Both the position numbers and the translations under genes were made by a program. From Opitutia bacterium (lineage in GTDB: Bacteria > Verrucomicrobiota > Verrucomicrobiia > Opitutales > Opitutaceae), in NCBI GenBank assembly GCA_016199925.1, contig JACQFT010000108.1, positions 1 through 61,569 of the forward strand: a DNA stretch of 61,569 nt, written 5' to 3'. Under the pieces are notes generated by a model. That model was given only the letters and a program-made list of their open reading frames with translations. It was not told the DNA's origin and did not search any database. Shown here piece by piece: positions 24,179-32,943 of this stretch. Numbering within the stretch: position 1 is the first letter of the stretch; every line of letters begins with the position of its first letter.

Positions 24179-24237
24179 GTGGGAGCGAGCTTGCTCGCGA
24201 CTCGTTCGCCCAAGGTCGCGAGCGAGCCCGCTCCTAC
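24179..24237. repeat. REPIN downstream of uvrA
   Basis: Left REP 24179-24201; right REP 24215-24237 in inverted orientation, whose reverse complement begins GTAGGAGCGGGCTCGCTCGC. The 13-bp spacer is CTCGTTCGCCCAA minus shared ends. It is in the 197-bp gap between uvrA and the convergent tsaD and may act as a transcript end for both. The rest of that gap has nothing recognisable. Confidence 0.82.
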
Positions 24238-24300
24238 ATCAGCTCCCGCCACCCCGGCCAAGCCGGCGAAAAGCCCGGCGATCAGCCCCGCAAAGAAAAC

Positions 24301-25368
24301 TTATCCGCCGCGGGCTGAAGCATCGCCCGGCCCCTGCGCCAGCGGCAGACTCGGCGCGATTTCCAGCGCGAGGCCCGATTCGTCGACGCCACCGCTCTCG
24401 CGTTCCGCCCAGGCGGCGAACGCAACCATGCCCGCGTTGTCGCCGGTGTGCGCCGGCTGCGCACGGTGAAAGGCGACGCCGCGCTCGGCCGCGACGCGCG
24501 AGAGACCTTCCTGCAACGTGCGGTTGTTCGCCACGCCACCGGAGAGCCCAAAGCTGCGGTAGCGGCGCCGCTCGAGCGCCAGCGCGGATTTGCGCGTGAG
24601 CGCCTCGAACACGGCCCGCTGGTAACTGGCGCACAAGTCGGCGCGCCGCGTCTCGATTTCGGCCGCCGTCATTTTCTCCAGCGTGTAGCGCAGGCTCGTC
24701 TTGAGGCCGGAGAAACTGAACTCGAGCGACACGCGCGGTGCGACCGCCTTCGGAAAAGTGAATGCCGTCGGGTTGCCGCCCTTCGCCAGTCGCTCGACGA
24801 GCGGGCCGCCGGGATAGCCGAGGCCGAGCAGCTTCGCGCCTTTGTCGAGCGCTTCGCCGGCGGCGTCGTCCATCGTCGCTGAGACGAGCTTGAGGCGGCG
24901 CTGCTCGTCGATGGTGAACAGCGCGGTATTGCCGCCCGAGACGAGCAGGCCGAGATGCGGGAGGAGTTTCGTGAACGCGGCGTCGAAGTCCGCCGGATCG
25001 GCCGCGTGCAGGCCGATGAACGGCGAGAAAGCGTGCGCGCGCAGATGGTTGACGCCAACGACGGGCACGCGCCACGCGAGGGCGAGGCTCTTCGCTGTCG
25101 CCACGCCCATCGCGAGGCACGCCGCGAGCCCGGGCCCGCGCGTGACGGCGATCTTGGCGCAGGCCGACGCCGGCATCACAACCAGCGCCCGCTGCAAGAG
25201 CGGACCGAAGTGTTGCAGGTGCTCGCGGCTCGCGAGGTCGGGCACGACGCCGCCGTAGGCTTCGTGCAGGGCGATCTGGCTGTGGATCCATTCCCCGACG
25301 AGGCCGCGCGCGGGATCGAAAACCGCGACCGCCGTCTCGTCGCAGGAACTTTCGAGGCCGAGGATCAT
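24301..25368 (-). CDS. tsaD: tRNA N6-threonylcarbamoyladenosine transferase TsaD
   Basis: A 355-residue ASKHA-fold enzyme that transfers threonylcarbamoyl to A37 of ANN-decoding tRNAs, together with TsaB and TsaE. The start at 25368 gives the exact family beginning MILGLESSCDETAVAV. The metal ligands are in GVNHLRAHAFS (H108, H112) and later HTGDNAGMVAFAA. LLVSGGNTALF and LGLGYPGGPLVERLAK are further signatures. The frame extends 11 codons upstream without family support. It ends 64 bp from the REPIN shared with uvrA. Confidence 0.95.
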   Translation of the reverse strand: MILGLESSCDETAVAVFDPARGLVGEWIHSQIALHEAYGGVVPDLASREHLQHFGPLLQRALVVMPASACAKIAVTRGPGLAACLAMGVATAKSLALAWRVPVVGVNHLRAHAFSPFIGLHAADPADFDAAFTKLLPHLGLLVSGGNTALFTIDEQRRLKLVSATMDDAAGEALDKGAKLLGLGYPGGPLVERLAKGGNPTAFTFPKAVAPRVSLEFSFSGLKTSLRYTLEKMTAAEIETRRADLCASYQRAVFEALTRKSALALERRRYRSFGLSGGVANNRTLQEGLSRVAAERGVAFHRAQPAHTGDNAGMVAFAAWAERESGGVDESGLALEIAPSLPLAQGPGDASARGG

Positions 25369-25421
25369 GGAGAAAGTCTCCGTTCCCGTGTCGAAAGCCA
25401 CCGAGCCTTGCTGTGAACTGT

Positions 25422-25476
25422 AGGAGCCGCTTTACGCCGCGATTGGGTCGTGAAATCGCGGCGTAAAGCCGCTCCT
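25422..25476. repeat. REPIN-like perfect hairpin (second REP class)
   Basis: Arms of 23 bp, 25422-25444 (starting AGGAGCCGCTTTACGCCGCG) and 25454-25476, pair with one mismatch around a 9-nt loop (GGGTCGTGA). The unit is of a different REP class from 24179. It is the main feature of the 232-bp gap between tsaD and the S41 protease gene, both read leftward, and could terminate the protease transcript. Nothing else was recognised in this gap. Confidence 0.82.
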
Positions 25477-25600
25477 CCAGTCGACCACGGCAAAACCGGG
25501 CAGGTGCGCCGCGAGACTGCGCCCAGACAACCGCCACGCGCAACGCGGCGGACCCGGCGGGGCCGCCCTACCCGTCCAACCGTTTCCGAAGGGCGCGGAT

Positions 25601-26869
25601 TCATTTGCCGACCGCGCGGGCGGCGAGGACGCCGGTGAGGACCTCCTGCGCCGCGAGCAACTGGAGGTCCTCGACGGGCTGAAAGCCAAAACGCGCGGCG
25701 AACTCCGCCGGCGCGGCGAGGTCGTTGCGCGCCTCCTGCAGGCGGATCTTCGCCTCGTCGTCGGGCGACAGCTCGATCTCGACCTGCGGTTGGATGCCTT
25801 TTTCGTGGATGCTCACGCCGCCCGGCGTGAAATACTTGGCGACGGTCAGCCGCAGGCCCTCGCCGTTTTTCAGGGGGATGACGCTTTGCACGGAGCCCTT
25901 GCCGAAAGATTTCTCGCCGACGATGACGGCGCGCTTCGTGTCGCGCATCGCACCGGTGACGATCTCCGCGGCGCTGGCGGTGCCGCCGTTGATCAGGATG
26001 GCGACGGGATAGGCGCGCGGCCGGCGCGACCCGTCGGCCAGATGATCTTCGCGCGACGCCGGCGTGCGCCCCTGGGTGTAGGCGATGAGCTCGCCGCGTT
26101 CGAAGAACGGGTCGCACACGTCGATCGCCGCGTCGAGCAAGCCGCCGGGATTGTTGCGCAGGTCGATGACGAGCGCGCGCAGGCCCTGTTTCTCGAGCGC
26201 CGCGAGCGCCTGGGTGAATTCCTCGCCCGTGTGCTCGCCGAACTGGGTGATCTGGACGTAGCCGATGCCGTCGGACCGCAGTTGCACGTGGCGCACGCTG
26301 TCGAGGCGGATGCGTTCGCGCTGGAGCGCGAAGTCGAGCGCCTTGTTTTGCGACGGCCGGAAGATCGTGAGCACGACGCGGCTGCCGGGTTCGCCGCGGA
26401 TGAGGCTGATCGTCTGGTCCACGCCCGGGTGGTCGAGCGCGCGGCCGTCGACCTTGAGCAACTGGTCGCCGCGGCGGATGCCCGCGCGCTCGGCGGGCGT
26501 GTCGGCGATGGGCGTGACGACGACGATCTTGCCGTCGCGCTGCTCGATGCGGATGCCGACGCCGGTGAACTCGTTGCTCAGGTCGTCCTCGGTGGCGGCG
26601 AACTCCTCGGCAGTGAGAAACTCCGAGTGCGGGTCGAGCTGGGCGACCATGCCCTTGAGCGCGGCGCGCGTGAGGCCGTCGTAGCCGGCCTTGGCGCCGT
26701 CGACATAGTTTTCCTTCACGACCTGCAGGACGTCGCGGAAATACTTCACGTTGCGTTCGCGGTCGCGGTCGGGCCACCAACTCGGCGCGCCGCTCTGGCG
26801 GGCGGCCGACTGCGCGAGGGCAAAGCCGGCGGCCGCGGCGGCGACGATGGCGAAAAAACGTTTGGGCAT
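25601..26869 (-). CDS. S41 family C-terminal processing peptidase (PDZ domain)
   Basis: A 422-residue exported serine protease of the CtpA/Prc family. It has a signal peptide (KRFFAIVAAAAAGFALAQSA), N-terminal helical region (VLQVVKENYVDGAKAGYDGLTRAALKGMVAQLDPHSEFLT), PDZ domain (FTGVGIRIEQRDGKIVVVTPIADTPAERAGIRRGDQLLKVDG), and catalytic domain with IDLRNNPGGLLDAAIDV, the nucleophile serine in INGGTASAAEIVTGA and the lysine in GEKSFGKGSVQ. It trims C-termini of periplasmic proteins. It diverges from the downstream methyltransferase gene with only 34 bp between starts, so the promoters must overlap the coding starts. Confidence 0.93.
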   Translation of the reverse strand: MPKRFFAIVAAAAAGFALAQSAARQSGAPSWWPDRDRERNVKYFRDVLQVVKENYVDGAKAGYDGLTRAALKGMVAQLDPHSEFLTAEEFAATEDDLSNEFTGVGIRIEQRDGKIVVVTPIADTPAERAGIRRGDQLLKVDGRALDHPGVDQTISLIRGEPGSRVVLTIFRPSQNKALDFALQRERIRLDSVRHVQLRSDGIGYVQITQFGEHTGEEFTQALAALEKQGLRALVIDLRNNPGGLLDAAIDVCDPFFERGELIAYTQGRTPASREDHLADGSRRPRAYPVAILINGGTASAAEIVTGAMRDTKRAVIVGEKSFGKGSVQSVIPLKNGEGLRLTVAKYFTPGGVSIHEKGIQPQVEIELSPDDEAKIRLQEARNDLAAPAEFAARFGFQPVEDLQLLAAQEVLTGVLAARAVGK

Positions 26870-26903
26870 GGCTTTTAGTGGGAGCAAATGCTTCGCTTGG
26901 CAA

Positions 26904-27890
26904 ATGGGTTCATCGCAACTGTTTCTTGAAATCTTCGCCGCAGAGCCGTCGGCGGCGACCGGCGTGCCGTTCGCGCGCTACATGGAACTGGCGATGTATC
27001 ACCCGACGGCGGGCTACTACACCCGGGATTTCCGGCGGGTGGGCAAGGACAAGGCCGCGGACTTTTTCACCGCGACGACGTTCAGCCCGGTTTTCGTCGA
27101 ACTCGTGGTGGCGGCGACCGTCCGGCTGCTCGGCCGCGTGCCGCCCGGCGAGCTGACTTTCGTCGAGATCGGCGCCGAGCCGGCCGGCGGCGCGCTCAAG
27201 AACGTCGCGCATCCGTTCAAGGAGTATCGCACGATTTCGTTCGGCCAGCCGATCACGCTGCCGCCGCGCTGCGTGGCGTTCTCGAACGAGCTGTTCGACG
27301 CGCAGCCGTTCCATCGCGTCGTCTTCCGCCGCGGCGCGTGGCGCGAACTCGGCGTGGCCCTGCAGGACGGCGCGCTGCGCGAGGTGGAGCTGGCGGCATT
27401 TTCGCCGGAAGTCGCGGCGGCCGCGAACCGGCTGCCGGCCGCGGCGGCCAACGACTACCACCTCGACCTGCCGCTGCGCACCGAGACGATCCTGCAGCCG
27501 ATCGCCGCGCAGCCGTGGACCGGGCTCTTCCTCGCGTTCGACTACGGCAAATCCTGGCGCGAACTCGCCGAGGAACTCCCGGGCGGCACCGGCCGCACCT
27601 ATTACCGCCAGAAAATGGGCAGCGACCTGCTCGGCCGGCCGGGCGAACAGGATCTGACCTGCCACGTTTGCTGGGACTGGCTGGCGGACGGCCTGCAGAA
27701 CCGCGGCTTCGGCGAGGCCGTCGTCGAATCGCAGGAGAGCTTTTTCATGCGCCACGCCGCGCCGGCCCTGGAGGCGATCACGACGGCGGAAGCGGGCAAA
27801 TTCAGTCCGCGAAAACAGATGGTCCAGCAGCTCCTCCACCCCGGCAACATGGGCCGAAAATTCCAGGCGCTGCACGCGTTGCGGGTTTGA
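26904..27890 (+). CDS. SAM-dependent methyltransferase, MidA/DUF185-like
   Basis: A 328-residue protein. FARYMELAMYHPTAGYYTRDFRRVGKDKAADFFTATTFSPVFVELV at the N-terminus is the hallmark of the MidA/NDUFAF7 (DUF185) family of protein-arginine methyltransferases; FVEIGAEPAGG is a modified SAM motif and RCVAFSNELFDAQPFHRVVF matches the conserved NELFDALPV motif. It is shorter than the usual 350-400 residues. Bacterial substrates are unknown. The ATG at 26904 is the first after the divergent protease start. Confidence 0.86.
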   Translation: MGSSQLFLEIFAAEPSAATGVPFARYMELAMYHPTAGYYTRDFRRVGKDKAADFFTATTFSPVFVELVVAATVRLLGRVPPGELTFVEIGAEPAGGALKNVAHPFKEYRTISFGQPITLPPRCVAFSNELFDAQPFHRVVFRRGAWRELGVALQDGALREVELAAFSPEVAAAANRLPAAAANDYHLDLPLRTETILQPIAAQPWTGLFLAFDYGKSWRELAEELPGGTGRTYYRQKMGSDLLGRPGEQDLTCHVCWDWLADGLQNRGFGEAVVESQESFFMRHAAPALEAITTAEAGKFSPRKQMVQQLLHPGNMGRKFQALHALRV

Positions 27891-27977
27891 TCCGGCCGAA
27901 AAATGCGGAAACCAAATTTCCCTTGCTAAGCCAACCGGCGGACCTTTACTCCTGACCCTTTAACCAACCGAAACACC

Positions 27978-28208
27978 ATGGCACGAATCTGCGCAATCAC
28001 CGGCAAACGCCCCGTAATGGGCAAGAGAATCAATCGCAAGGGGCAGTCCAAGAAGAGCGGCGGCATCGGCACTCACATCACGAGCGCCACGACCCGCAAG
28101 TTCCGGCCGAACCTGCAGTGGATCCGCGTCAGACTGCCCAACGGCGGCACGAAGCGCATGTGGGTCTCGGTCAAGGCCATCAAGGCCGGCCTCGTGCAGA
28201 AAGTCTGA
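27978..28208 (+). CDS. rpmB: 50S ribosomal protein L28
   Basis: A 76-residue basic protein with the L28 pattern: MARICAITGKRPVMGKRINRK, SKKSGGIGTHITSATTRKFRPNLQWIRV, and the C-terminal KRMWVSVKAIKAGLVQKV. It is a late-assembling large-subunit protein. It has the single cysteine of the zinc-less form. The gene is monocistronic, 87 bp after the methyltransferase gene, and is followed by a clear terminator. Confidence 0.96.
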   Translation: MARICAITGKRPVMGKRINRKGQSKKSGGIGTHITSATTRKFRPNLQWIRVRLPNGGTKRMWVSVKAIKAGLVQKV

Positions 28209-28234
28209 GTCCTCCCTCGTTCCCTTTCCCCGAC

Positions 28235-28262
28235 CCGCCGCCGACCGCAGCGGGTTTTTTGT
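28235..28262 (+). terminator. Rho-independent terminator of rpmB
   Basis: CCCGC (28235-28239) and GCGGG (28251-28255) form a stem with an 11-nt loop, followed by six T at 28256-28261. It begins 26 bp after the rpmB stop. Confidence 0.72.
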
Positions 28263-28303
28263 TGGCCGGCAGGCGGTCGCTCGCCGACGCGCAGCAAATC
28301 TCT

Positions 28304-28585
28304 TCACGCGACCAAGTCCTGAAACTCCGCGTGGCGCTGGATGAACACCGCCACGTAGGAGCAGGCCGGAGTCACCTTGAGTTCGCCCGCGCGCGCGTCG
28401 GCCAGCGCGGCGCGCACGAGTTTCTCCGCGACGCCGCGGCCGCGCAGTTCCGGCGGCACGACCGTATGCGTCAGCGCCATCACCCCGTCGGCCAGTTGAT
28501 AGTCAGCCACGGAAACGTGGCCGTCGATGGTGCATTCGTAGCGGCTCGCCGCCGTGTTGTTCCAGACTTCGCCGTCAGCTTTCAT
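28304..28585 (-). CDS. GNAT family N-acetyltransferase (small YjdJ-like)
   Basis: A 93-residue minimal acetyltransferase. VADYQLADGVMALTHTVVPPELRGRGVAEKLVRAALADAR contains the acetyl-CoA pyrophosphate-binding R-x-x-G-x-G/A (RGRGVAEKL), and the C-terminal TPACSYVAVFIQRHAEFQDLV is characteristic of the short GNAT group. The physiological substrate is unknown. It is followed on the minus strand by the rpmB terminator in the opposite orientation. Confidence 0.88.
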   Translation of the reverse strand: MKADGEVWNNTAASRYECTIDGHVSVADYQLADGVMALTHTVVPPELRGRGVAEKLVRAALADARAGELKVTPACSYVAVFIQRHAEFQDLVA

Positions 28586-28627
28586 GCCGCAGAACCTGCG
28601 CGCTCCGGAGAAATTCGCAACTGCGGC

Positions 28628-29350
28628 CTATTCCTCGATCGCGCCGCGCATCCCGCGCAGATGCTGGCGGAACGTCAGCGCCGGGTTCAGGCGCCGCGCG
28701 GCCAAAAACTCGGTGAACCGCAACTGCTCCCGCAGCGACCGTCCGGCCTGCACGGCGTCGGCCTGCGCGCGCTCAGTCTCCCAAAGCGTATGGGCCACGG
28801 GGACGAGCTCGGCCAGGTTCGCTTTCGGCACGAACACCGCGCCGTCGTCGTCGGCGAAGACAAAATCGTCCGCCGTCACCGCGAACCCGCCGCAGCGCGC
28901 CGCCGTGAACGCGTCGGCGTCGCGTGGGTCGAGCCGCTGCGGTCCGCCCGCAAACGCCCCGTAGCTGAACACCGGCAGTCCGATCGCGCGCAGCTCGGGG
29001 GTGTCGCGGAGCAAACCCCAGAGCACGATGCCGGCCAAGCCGCCGCCGCGCACCTCGAGCACGGTGAGGTCGCCGATGCAGCTCTCGTCCGTGCGGCCGG
29101 CGTTGTCGATCACCAGCACCTCGCCCGGGGCGGCGTGCTGCACCGCCTCCAGAAACACATCGACGCTGCCGTAGTGCCGCACCGGCCGCGCCGGGCCGTG
29201 CGCGCGCATCCCGGGCGCGAGAGGGCGCAGGCCGGCGGGCGCGACGCGCAACGGCACGCGGAGGCGCAGGCACGCGTCCGCCACGAGGGGCGTCGACCAC
29301 TGGGGAAAAATCGGCGGCAGACGCACGGGGAAAATTGCATCGGCCGCCAT
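28628..29350 (-). CDS. RraA family protein (RraA / 4-hydroxy-4-methyl-2-oxoglutarate aldolase fold)
   Basis: A 240-residue protein. The conserved core [58 protein letters not shown] and the [23 protein letters not shown] motif define the RraA/HMG-aldolase fold, with the R-D pair (LLRDT) and DDDG used for metal and substrate binding in the aldolases. Whether it is an aldolase or a regulator cannot be decided; the N-terminal 60 residues are an extension over the 160-residue RraA core. It is coupled to the upstream gene by a 1-bp stop/start overlap (TGATG at 29348-29352). Confidence 0.85.
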   Translation of the reverse strand: MAADAIFPVRLPPIFPQWSTPLVADACLRLRVPLRVAPAGLRPLAPGMRAHGPARPVRHYGSVDVFLEAVQHAAPGEVLVIDNAGRTDESCIGDLTVLEVRGGGLAGIVLWGLLRDTPELRAIGLPVFSYGAFAGGPQRLDPRDADAFTAARCGGFAVTADDFVFADDDGAVFVPKANLAELVPVAHTLWETERAQADAVQAGRSLREQLRFTEFLAARRLNPALTFRQHLRGMRGAIEE

Positions 29351-29766
29351 CAGACGGGCAAACCGAGTTGCCCGGCGATGCGACGGGCGACGGCGACGGG
29401 ATCGACGCTCAGTTCCAAACCCACCGAGAGGTGGCCCGCGCGATACGGCAGCAGCAATTGAAACATCGGCCCGTAGCGCACGACGACGTATCTCACGCCG
29501 CCGAGGTCGAGCTCGCCGCGGCGGCGCGTCAGGTCGAGCACGGTGGGATTCACGAACAACTCCTCCATGCGGTCGGTCTCGGGCGGATTGTTCGTCGGCG
29601 CCGACCCGCGCTGCGTCAGCTCGACGATGCGGCCGCCCTGGTTGACGGCGACATAGCGGATGCCCGGATCGAGGGCGAAGAGTTGCGGGGCGAGCGGCGG
29701 GAGAGCGGTGTCCACCCGCGCAGGCTCGCACCCGTTTCGCGGGGGCACAACCGGCAATCGCGTCAT
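29350..29766 (-). CDS. Hypothetical conserved protein
   Basis: A 138-residue protein without recognised family. The core reads [66 protein letters not shown] and ends with a short helix ([14 protein letters not shown]). The alternating strand-helix pattern recalls the small roadblock/profilin-like fold, but this is only an impression. It overlaps the rraA-like gene by one base, so the two are probably cotranscribed. Confidence 0.6.
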   Translation of the reverse strand: MTRLPVVPPRNGCEPARVDTALPPLAPQLFALDPGIRYVAVNQGGRIVELTQRGSAPTNNPPETDRMEELFVNPTVLDLTRRRGELDLGGVRYVVVRYGPMFQLLLPYRAGHLSVGLELSVDPVAVARRIAGQLGLPV

Positions 29767-29809
29767 GCGCCGATGTTCGGGCGGAAACTCTGCACGCTGT
29801 GCCGGCCGC

Positions 29810-31396
29810 TCAGCCGGCCAGCTTCGCCTTGAGTTTGCCGAGCAGCGTTTGCAGCTCCGCTCGCCCCTCGATCTTCAGCAGCCAGAGCAATCCGCCATAG
29901 ACGCCGCACGCGAGCGGGATCAGGCCGGCGACGGCCAGCAGGTCGCGCAGCTTCGGCGCGAGCGCCAAACGCTCGAGGCCGCGCGCGCCACCGTAGACGA
30001 CTGCGCCCATCAGCGCCGTGGCGATCACGATCTTGCCGAGACTCGGCAGCAGCGGCGCGAGGCCGAGCCCCGCCAGCTTGCGCGCCAGCCGCGTCTGCAG
30101 AAACCACGCCTGCGCCAGGATCGCGACGGTGCTCGCGAGGGCGAGGCCGACCGTGGACAGCCAGCGCATGAGGACCACGCTCAGCACGAGGTTGACGACA
30201 AAACTGAGCGCCGCCGCGCGCACCGGCGTGGCCGTGTCCTTCAGCGCGTAGAAGCCGCGCAGCGCCAGGCTCGTGAACGACAGGAGCGGCAGCCCGAGCG
30301 CATAGACGGCGAGAATGGGCGTCATCAGCGCGGTGTCGGCAGGGTGAAACGCCCCGTGTTGGAACAGCAGCCGCACGATGGGCTCGCTCAGCAGCGCCAG
30401 CCCGGCGGCCGCGGGCACGTTGAGCAGGAGGACGAGCCGCAGGCCCTTGTGGTAGTCGTGCCCGAGCTGCGTCCAATCCTGGCGCGAGGCGTGGCGCGCG
30501 ATGAGCGGGAAAACCACGGTGGCGATGGCCGCGGTGAACACGCCGATGGGCAGCTCCATGACGCGGGTGGCGAGATTGAGCACCGAGGCCGCGTGGTCGT
30601 TGAGCGAGAGCCCGATGAAACGGGAGACGGAAATGTTGATGAGGTAGATCGCCGAGCCGATGATCGTCGGCGCCATCAGGCGCACGATCTCGTTCACGCG
30701 TTCGTCGCGGCGCAGATCGAAGCGCGGGCGCCAGCCCTCGCTCCGGAGCACGCGGACCGGCACGAGCAGCTGCAGGAAGCCGCCGACGAGCACGCCGCCG
30801 CAGAGGAGAGTCACGCGCGCGGGCGCGTCCCAGGCCCACCACGCGCCGAGCGCGAGCGCGGTGAGGACGGCGAGATTCAGCCAGACCGACGAGAACGCCG
30901 GCTCGGCGAAGCGGCCGAGCACCTGACACGCCGCGCTGAACGCCGCCGCCAGGCACACGAAGATCAAATAGGGAAACAGAATGACCGCCAAGTCGGCGCC
31001 GAGGAGCAGCCGCTGCCCCGTCTCCGGCGAGAGCCCGAGGCGCTCCGCCGCGCGCAGCAACAGCTCGGCCTGGCTGAACCCCACCATCGCCACCAGCACG
31101 AGACCGCACGTCACGACGAGCAGCCAACTGGCCACTTTGCTGACGAGGCTGAACGCCGCGGCGCGTTGCCGGTGCTCCAGCTCGTGCGCCAGGGTCGGCA
31201 CAAAGGCCGCGGTGAGGGCGCCTTCGCCGAGGAGGCGGCGGAAAAGATTCGGCAGCGTGAACGCGGACACGAAGGCCGAGTTGAGCGCGCTCGTGCCGAG
31301 CACGGCGGCGATGAAAATCTCGCGCACGAGGCCGAGCACGCGCGACACGACCGTGGCGGTCGCCACCAGGCCGATGTTTTTCAGGTGCTTCGACAC
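29810..31396 (-). CDS. murJ: Lipid II flippase MurJ
   Basis: A 528-residue MOP-superfamily membrane protein, the flippase for the peptidoglycan precursor lipid II. It starts MSKHLKNIGLVATATVVSRVLGLVREIFIAAVLGTSALNSAFVSAFTLPNLFRRLLGEGALTAAFVP, the highly conserved MviN/MurJ N-terminus including the essential arginines. The expected 14 hydrophobic helices can be followed to the end. KDTATPVRAA and DWTQLGHDYHKGLRLVLLLNVPAAAGL are further family motifs. It is essential in most bacteria. Confidence 0.95.
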   Translation of the reverse strand: MSKHLKNIGLVATATVVSRVLGLVREIFIAAVLGTSALNSAFVSAFTLPNLFRRLLGEGALTAAFVPTLAHELEHRQRAAAFSLVSKVASWLLVVTCGLVLVAMVGFSQAELLLRAAERLGLSPETGQRLLLGADLAVILFPYLIFVCLAAAFSAACQVLGRFAEPAFSSVWLNLAVLTALALGAWWAWDAPARVTLLCGGVLVGGFLQLLVPVRVLRSEGWRPRFDLRRDERVNEIVRLMAPTIIGSAIYLINISVSRFIGLSLNDHAASVLNLATRVMELPIGVFTAAIATVVFPLIARHASRQDWTQLGHDYHKGLRLVLLLNVPAAAGLALLSEPIVRLLFQHGAFHPADTALMTPILAVYALGLPLLSFTSLALRGFYALKDTATPVRAAALSFVVNLVLSVVLMRWLSTVGLALASTVAILAQAWFLQTRLARKLAGLGLAPLLPSLGKIVIATALMGAVVYGGARGLERLALAPKLRDLLAVAGLIPLACGVYGGLLWLLKIEGRAELQTLLGKLKAKLAG

Positions 31397-31467
31397 AAAG
31401 GAAAATCAGACCGGCAGGTTTCGCCGCGGGCCGCGCGCCTGCCAGCCGCAGGCTTGGCGAAGGCCGG

Positions 31468-32196
31468 TCACTGCGCGGCGAGGCGCAGGGTCGAGCCGTC
31501 GATCGCGACCGTGGTCAGCCGGCTCCACGCCGCGCGCAGCTCGTCGGGGATGGGCTCGAGGGCGGCGGCCTTGCGGAGCAACGGGCCCGCCACGCCGGGC
31601 AGTTTGTGCAGCGGGCACGAGCCGACGTAGAGCGTCTCCGCGTTGAAGACGAACGTCGCGCCGTTTTTCGCAAAGGTGCCGGTGACGATGACGGGGAAAT
31701 CCTGGGCGACGCCGAACGCGCTGAGCGTAACTTTCGTGCCGAGCTGCATCCGGCCGTCCTTGAGGCGGAAATTGATGGCGCCGACGGTCAGAAATTTTTC
31801 GGGCGCCGGCGCGGCGGCGGGCGGACCGGGTTTGCCGGGCGCGGGCTTGGCGCCGGGCTTGGCTGGAGCCGCGGGCTTCGTCGCGCTGGCCGCGCCCGGA
31901 TGCCGCGAGGCCGCCCAGGCGTTGAGCTCCTCTTCCGAGAGCTCGACCGCGCCCCCGGCCAGCAGCGCCTGCTGCTTTTGCACCCAGCCGCGGCCCTTGT
32001 TCAGGTTCTCGGAGCCGGGCTGGTAATAGACGACGCCGGCCTCCGCTTCCTTCGGCGGCTCCTTGACGACTTTGACGGGTTTGAACAGCAGGAAAACGCA
32101 GGCCACGACGACGCCGAGGGCGAGACCGAGCACGGCGCCGAGCGCGACTTCGATGACGCCGGGGCCGTAAAGAGCCCGGTCGATTTTCTTGTTCAT
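31468..32196 (-). CDS. Hypothetical bitopic membrane protein
   Basis: A 242-residue protein with a short cytoplasmic start, one membrane helix (GVIEVALGAVLGLALGVVVACVFLLF, about residues 13-38), a helical region (VQKQQALLAGGAVELSEEELNAWAAS), a low-complexity Ala/Pro/Lys linker (about 100-130) and a C-terminal beta-rich domain (FLTVGAINFRLKDGRMQLGTKVTLSAFGVAQDFPVIVTGTFAKNGATFVFNAETLYVGSCPLHKLPG). It is not recognised. It lies 12 bp downstream of the fmdB-type gene and may be cotranscribed with it and murJ. Confidence 0.65.
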   Translation of the reverse strand: MNKKIDRALYGPGVIEVALGAVLGLALGVVVACVFLLFKPVKVVKEPPKEAEAGVVYYQPGSENLNKGRGWVQKQQALLAGGAVELSEEELNAWAASRHPGAASATKPAAPAKPGAKPAPGKPGPPAAAPAPEKFLTVGAINFRLKDGRMQLGTKVTLSAFGVAQDFPVIVTGTFAKNGATFVFNAETLYVGSCPLHKLPGVAGPLLRKAAALEPIPDELRAAWSRLTTVAIDGSTLRLAAQ

Positions 32197-32208
32197 GGGG
32201 GGCGAGGG

Positions 32209-32562
32209 TTATTTGCGGCCGGCTTTGGCGGCGGACTTGGACGCAGTTTCTTTTTTCGCCGGGGCGGCGGCGGCGGGTTTGGAATCGGGGGCGGCCGGCT
32301 TGGTCCCGGCGGCGGGCTTGGCCTCGGCGGCGGGGGCGGCGGGTTTGCTCTCCGCCGCGGGCGCGGGCGCGCCGTCCTTCTTCTTGTAGTCGGTGATGTA
32401 GAATCCGGAGCCTTTGAAAATCAGGCCGGCGCCGCCGCCGATTTTGCGCTTCACTCCGGCCTTGCCGCACTTCGGGCAAGTCTTGAGCGGCGCAGCCTTC
32501 ATGGACTGGAAGACTTCGAATTCCTCACGGCACTTGGGGCACTCGTATTCGTAGGTGGGCAT
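32209..32562 (-). CDS. FmdB-type zinc ribbon protein
   Basis: A 117-residue protein. The N-terminal 45 residues are the FmdB/CxxC zinc ribbon (MPTYEYECPKCREEFEVFQS, then TCPKCGKAGVKRKIGGGAGLIFKGSGFYITDYKK), with the paired C-P-K-C motifs and the GSGFYITDY signature. The rest is a low-complexity Ala/Pro/Lys tail. The family is a putative regulatory or RNA-associated ribbon of unknown function. Confidence 0.88.
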   Translation of the reverse strand: MPTYEYECPKCREEFEVFQSMKAAPLKTCPKCGKAGVKRKIGGGAGLIFKGSGFYITDYKKKDGAPAPAAESKPAAPAAEAKPAAGTKPAAPDSKPAAAAPAKKETASKSAAKAGRK

Positions 32563-32943
32563 GCGTGAATTTCGCCTAGGATATGGGTGCGGCGCGCCGG
32601 GTTGGCGAGTCTGTTCTTCCTGCGAGCGGATGAGCGGGCGGCGGTCCCGTCTCAGTTTTCTGCCAATGATCTTTCCGGCTCTGCGGGCCCCGCTTGTCGT
32701 CAGGCCGCGTCAGCACCTGGCTGTCGGCCGCAGGTTTCACGGTTCAATCCGGACGCGATCCCGGGCCGCCCCAACTCCTCGATCGATCCGTGTCCTCCGT
32801 GAAATCCGCGGCGAAGCAACACCGTCGCCGGTCCTGTCCGCCGCGCGGGCGAAGATCGGGCTCGGCAAACCTGCACCTGTCGCCGCGCCGGCCCGCTCCG
32901 AAAGATTGTTTGAAATCGGGGACTCCCGCCGCACAGTGGCCCC
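32563..32943. other. 381-bp gene-free divergent region
   Basis: It separates the minus-strand fmdB-type gene from the plus-strand xseB. Several frames are open across parts of it, but none has recognisable protein features or codon usage. It should contain the promoters of both flanking units. A somewhat AT-richer patch lies around 32630-32680. No repeat, hairpin with a T run, or RNA gene was recognised. Confidence 0.6.
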
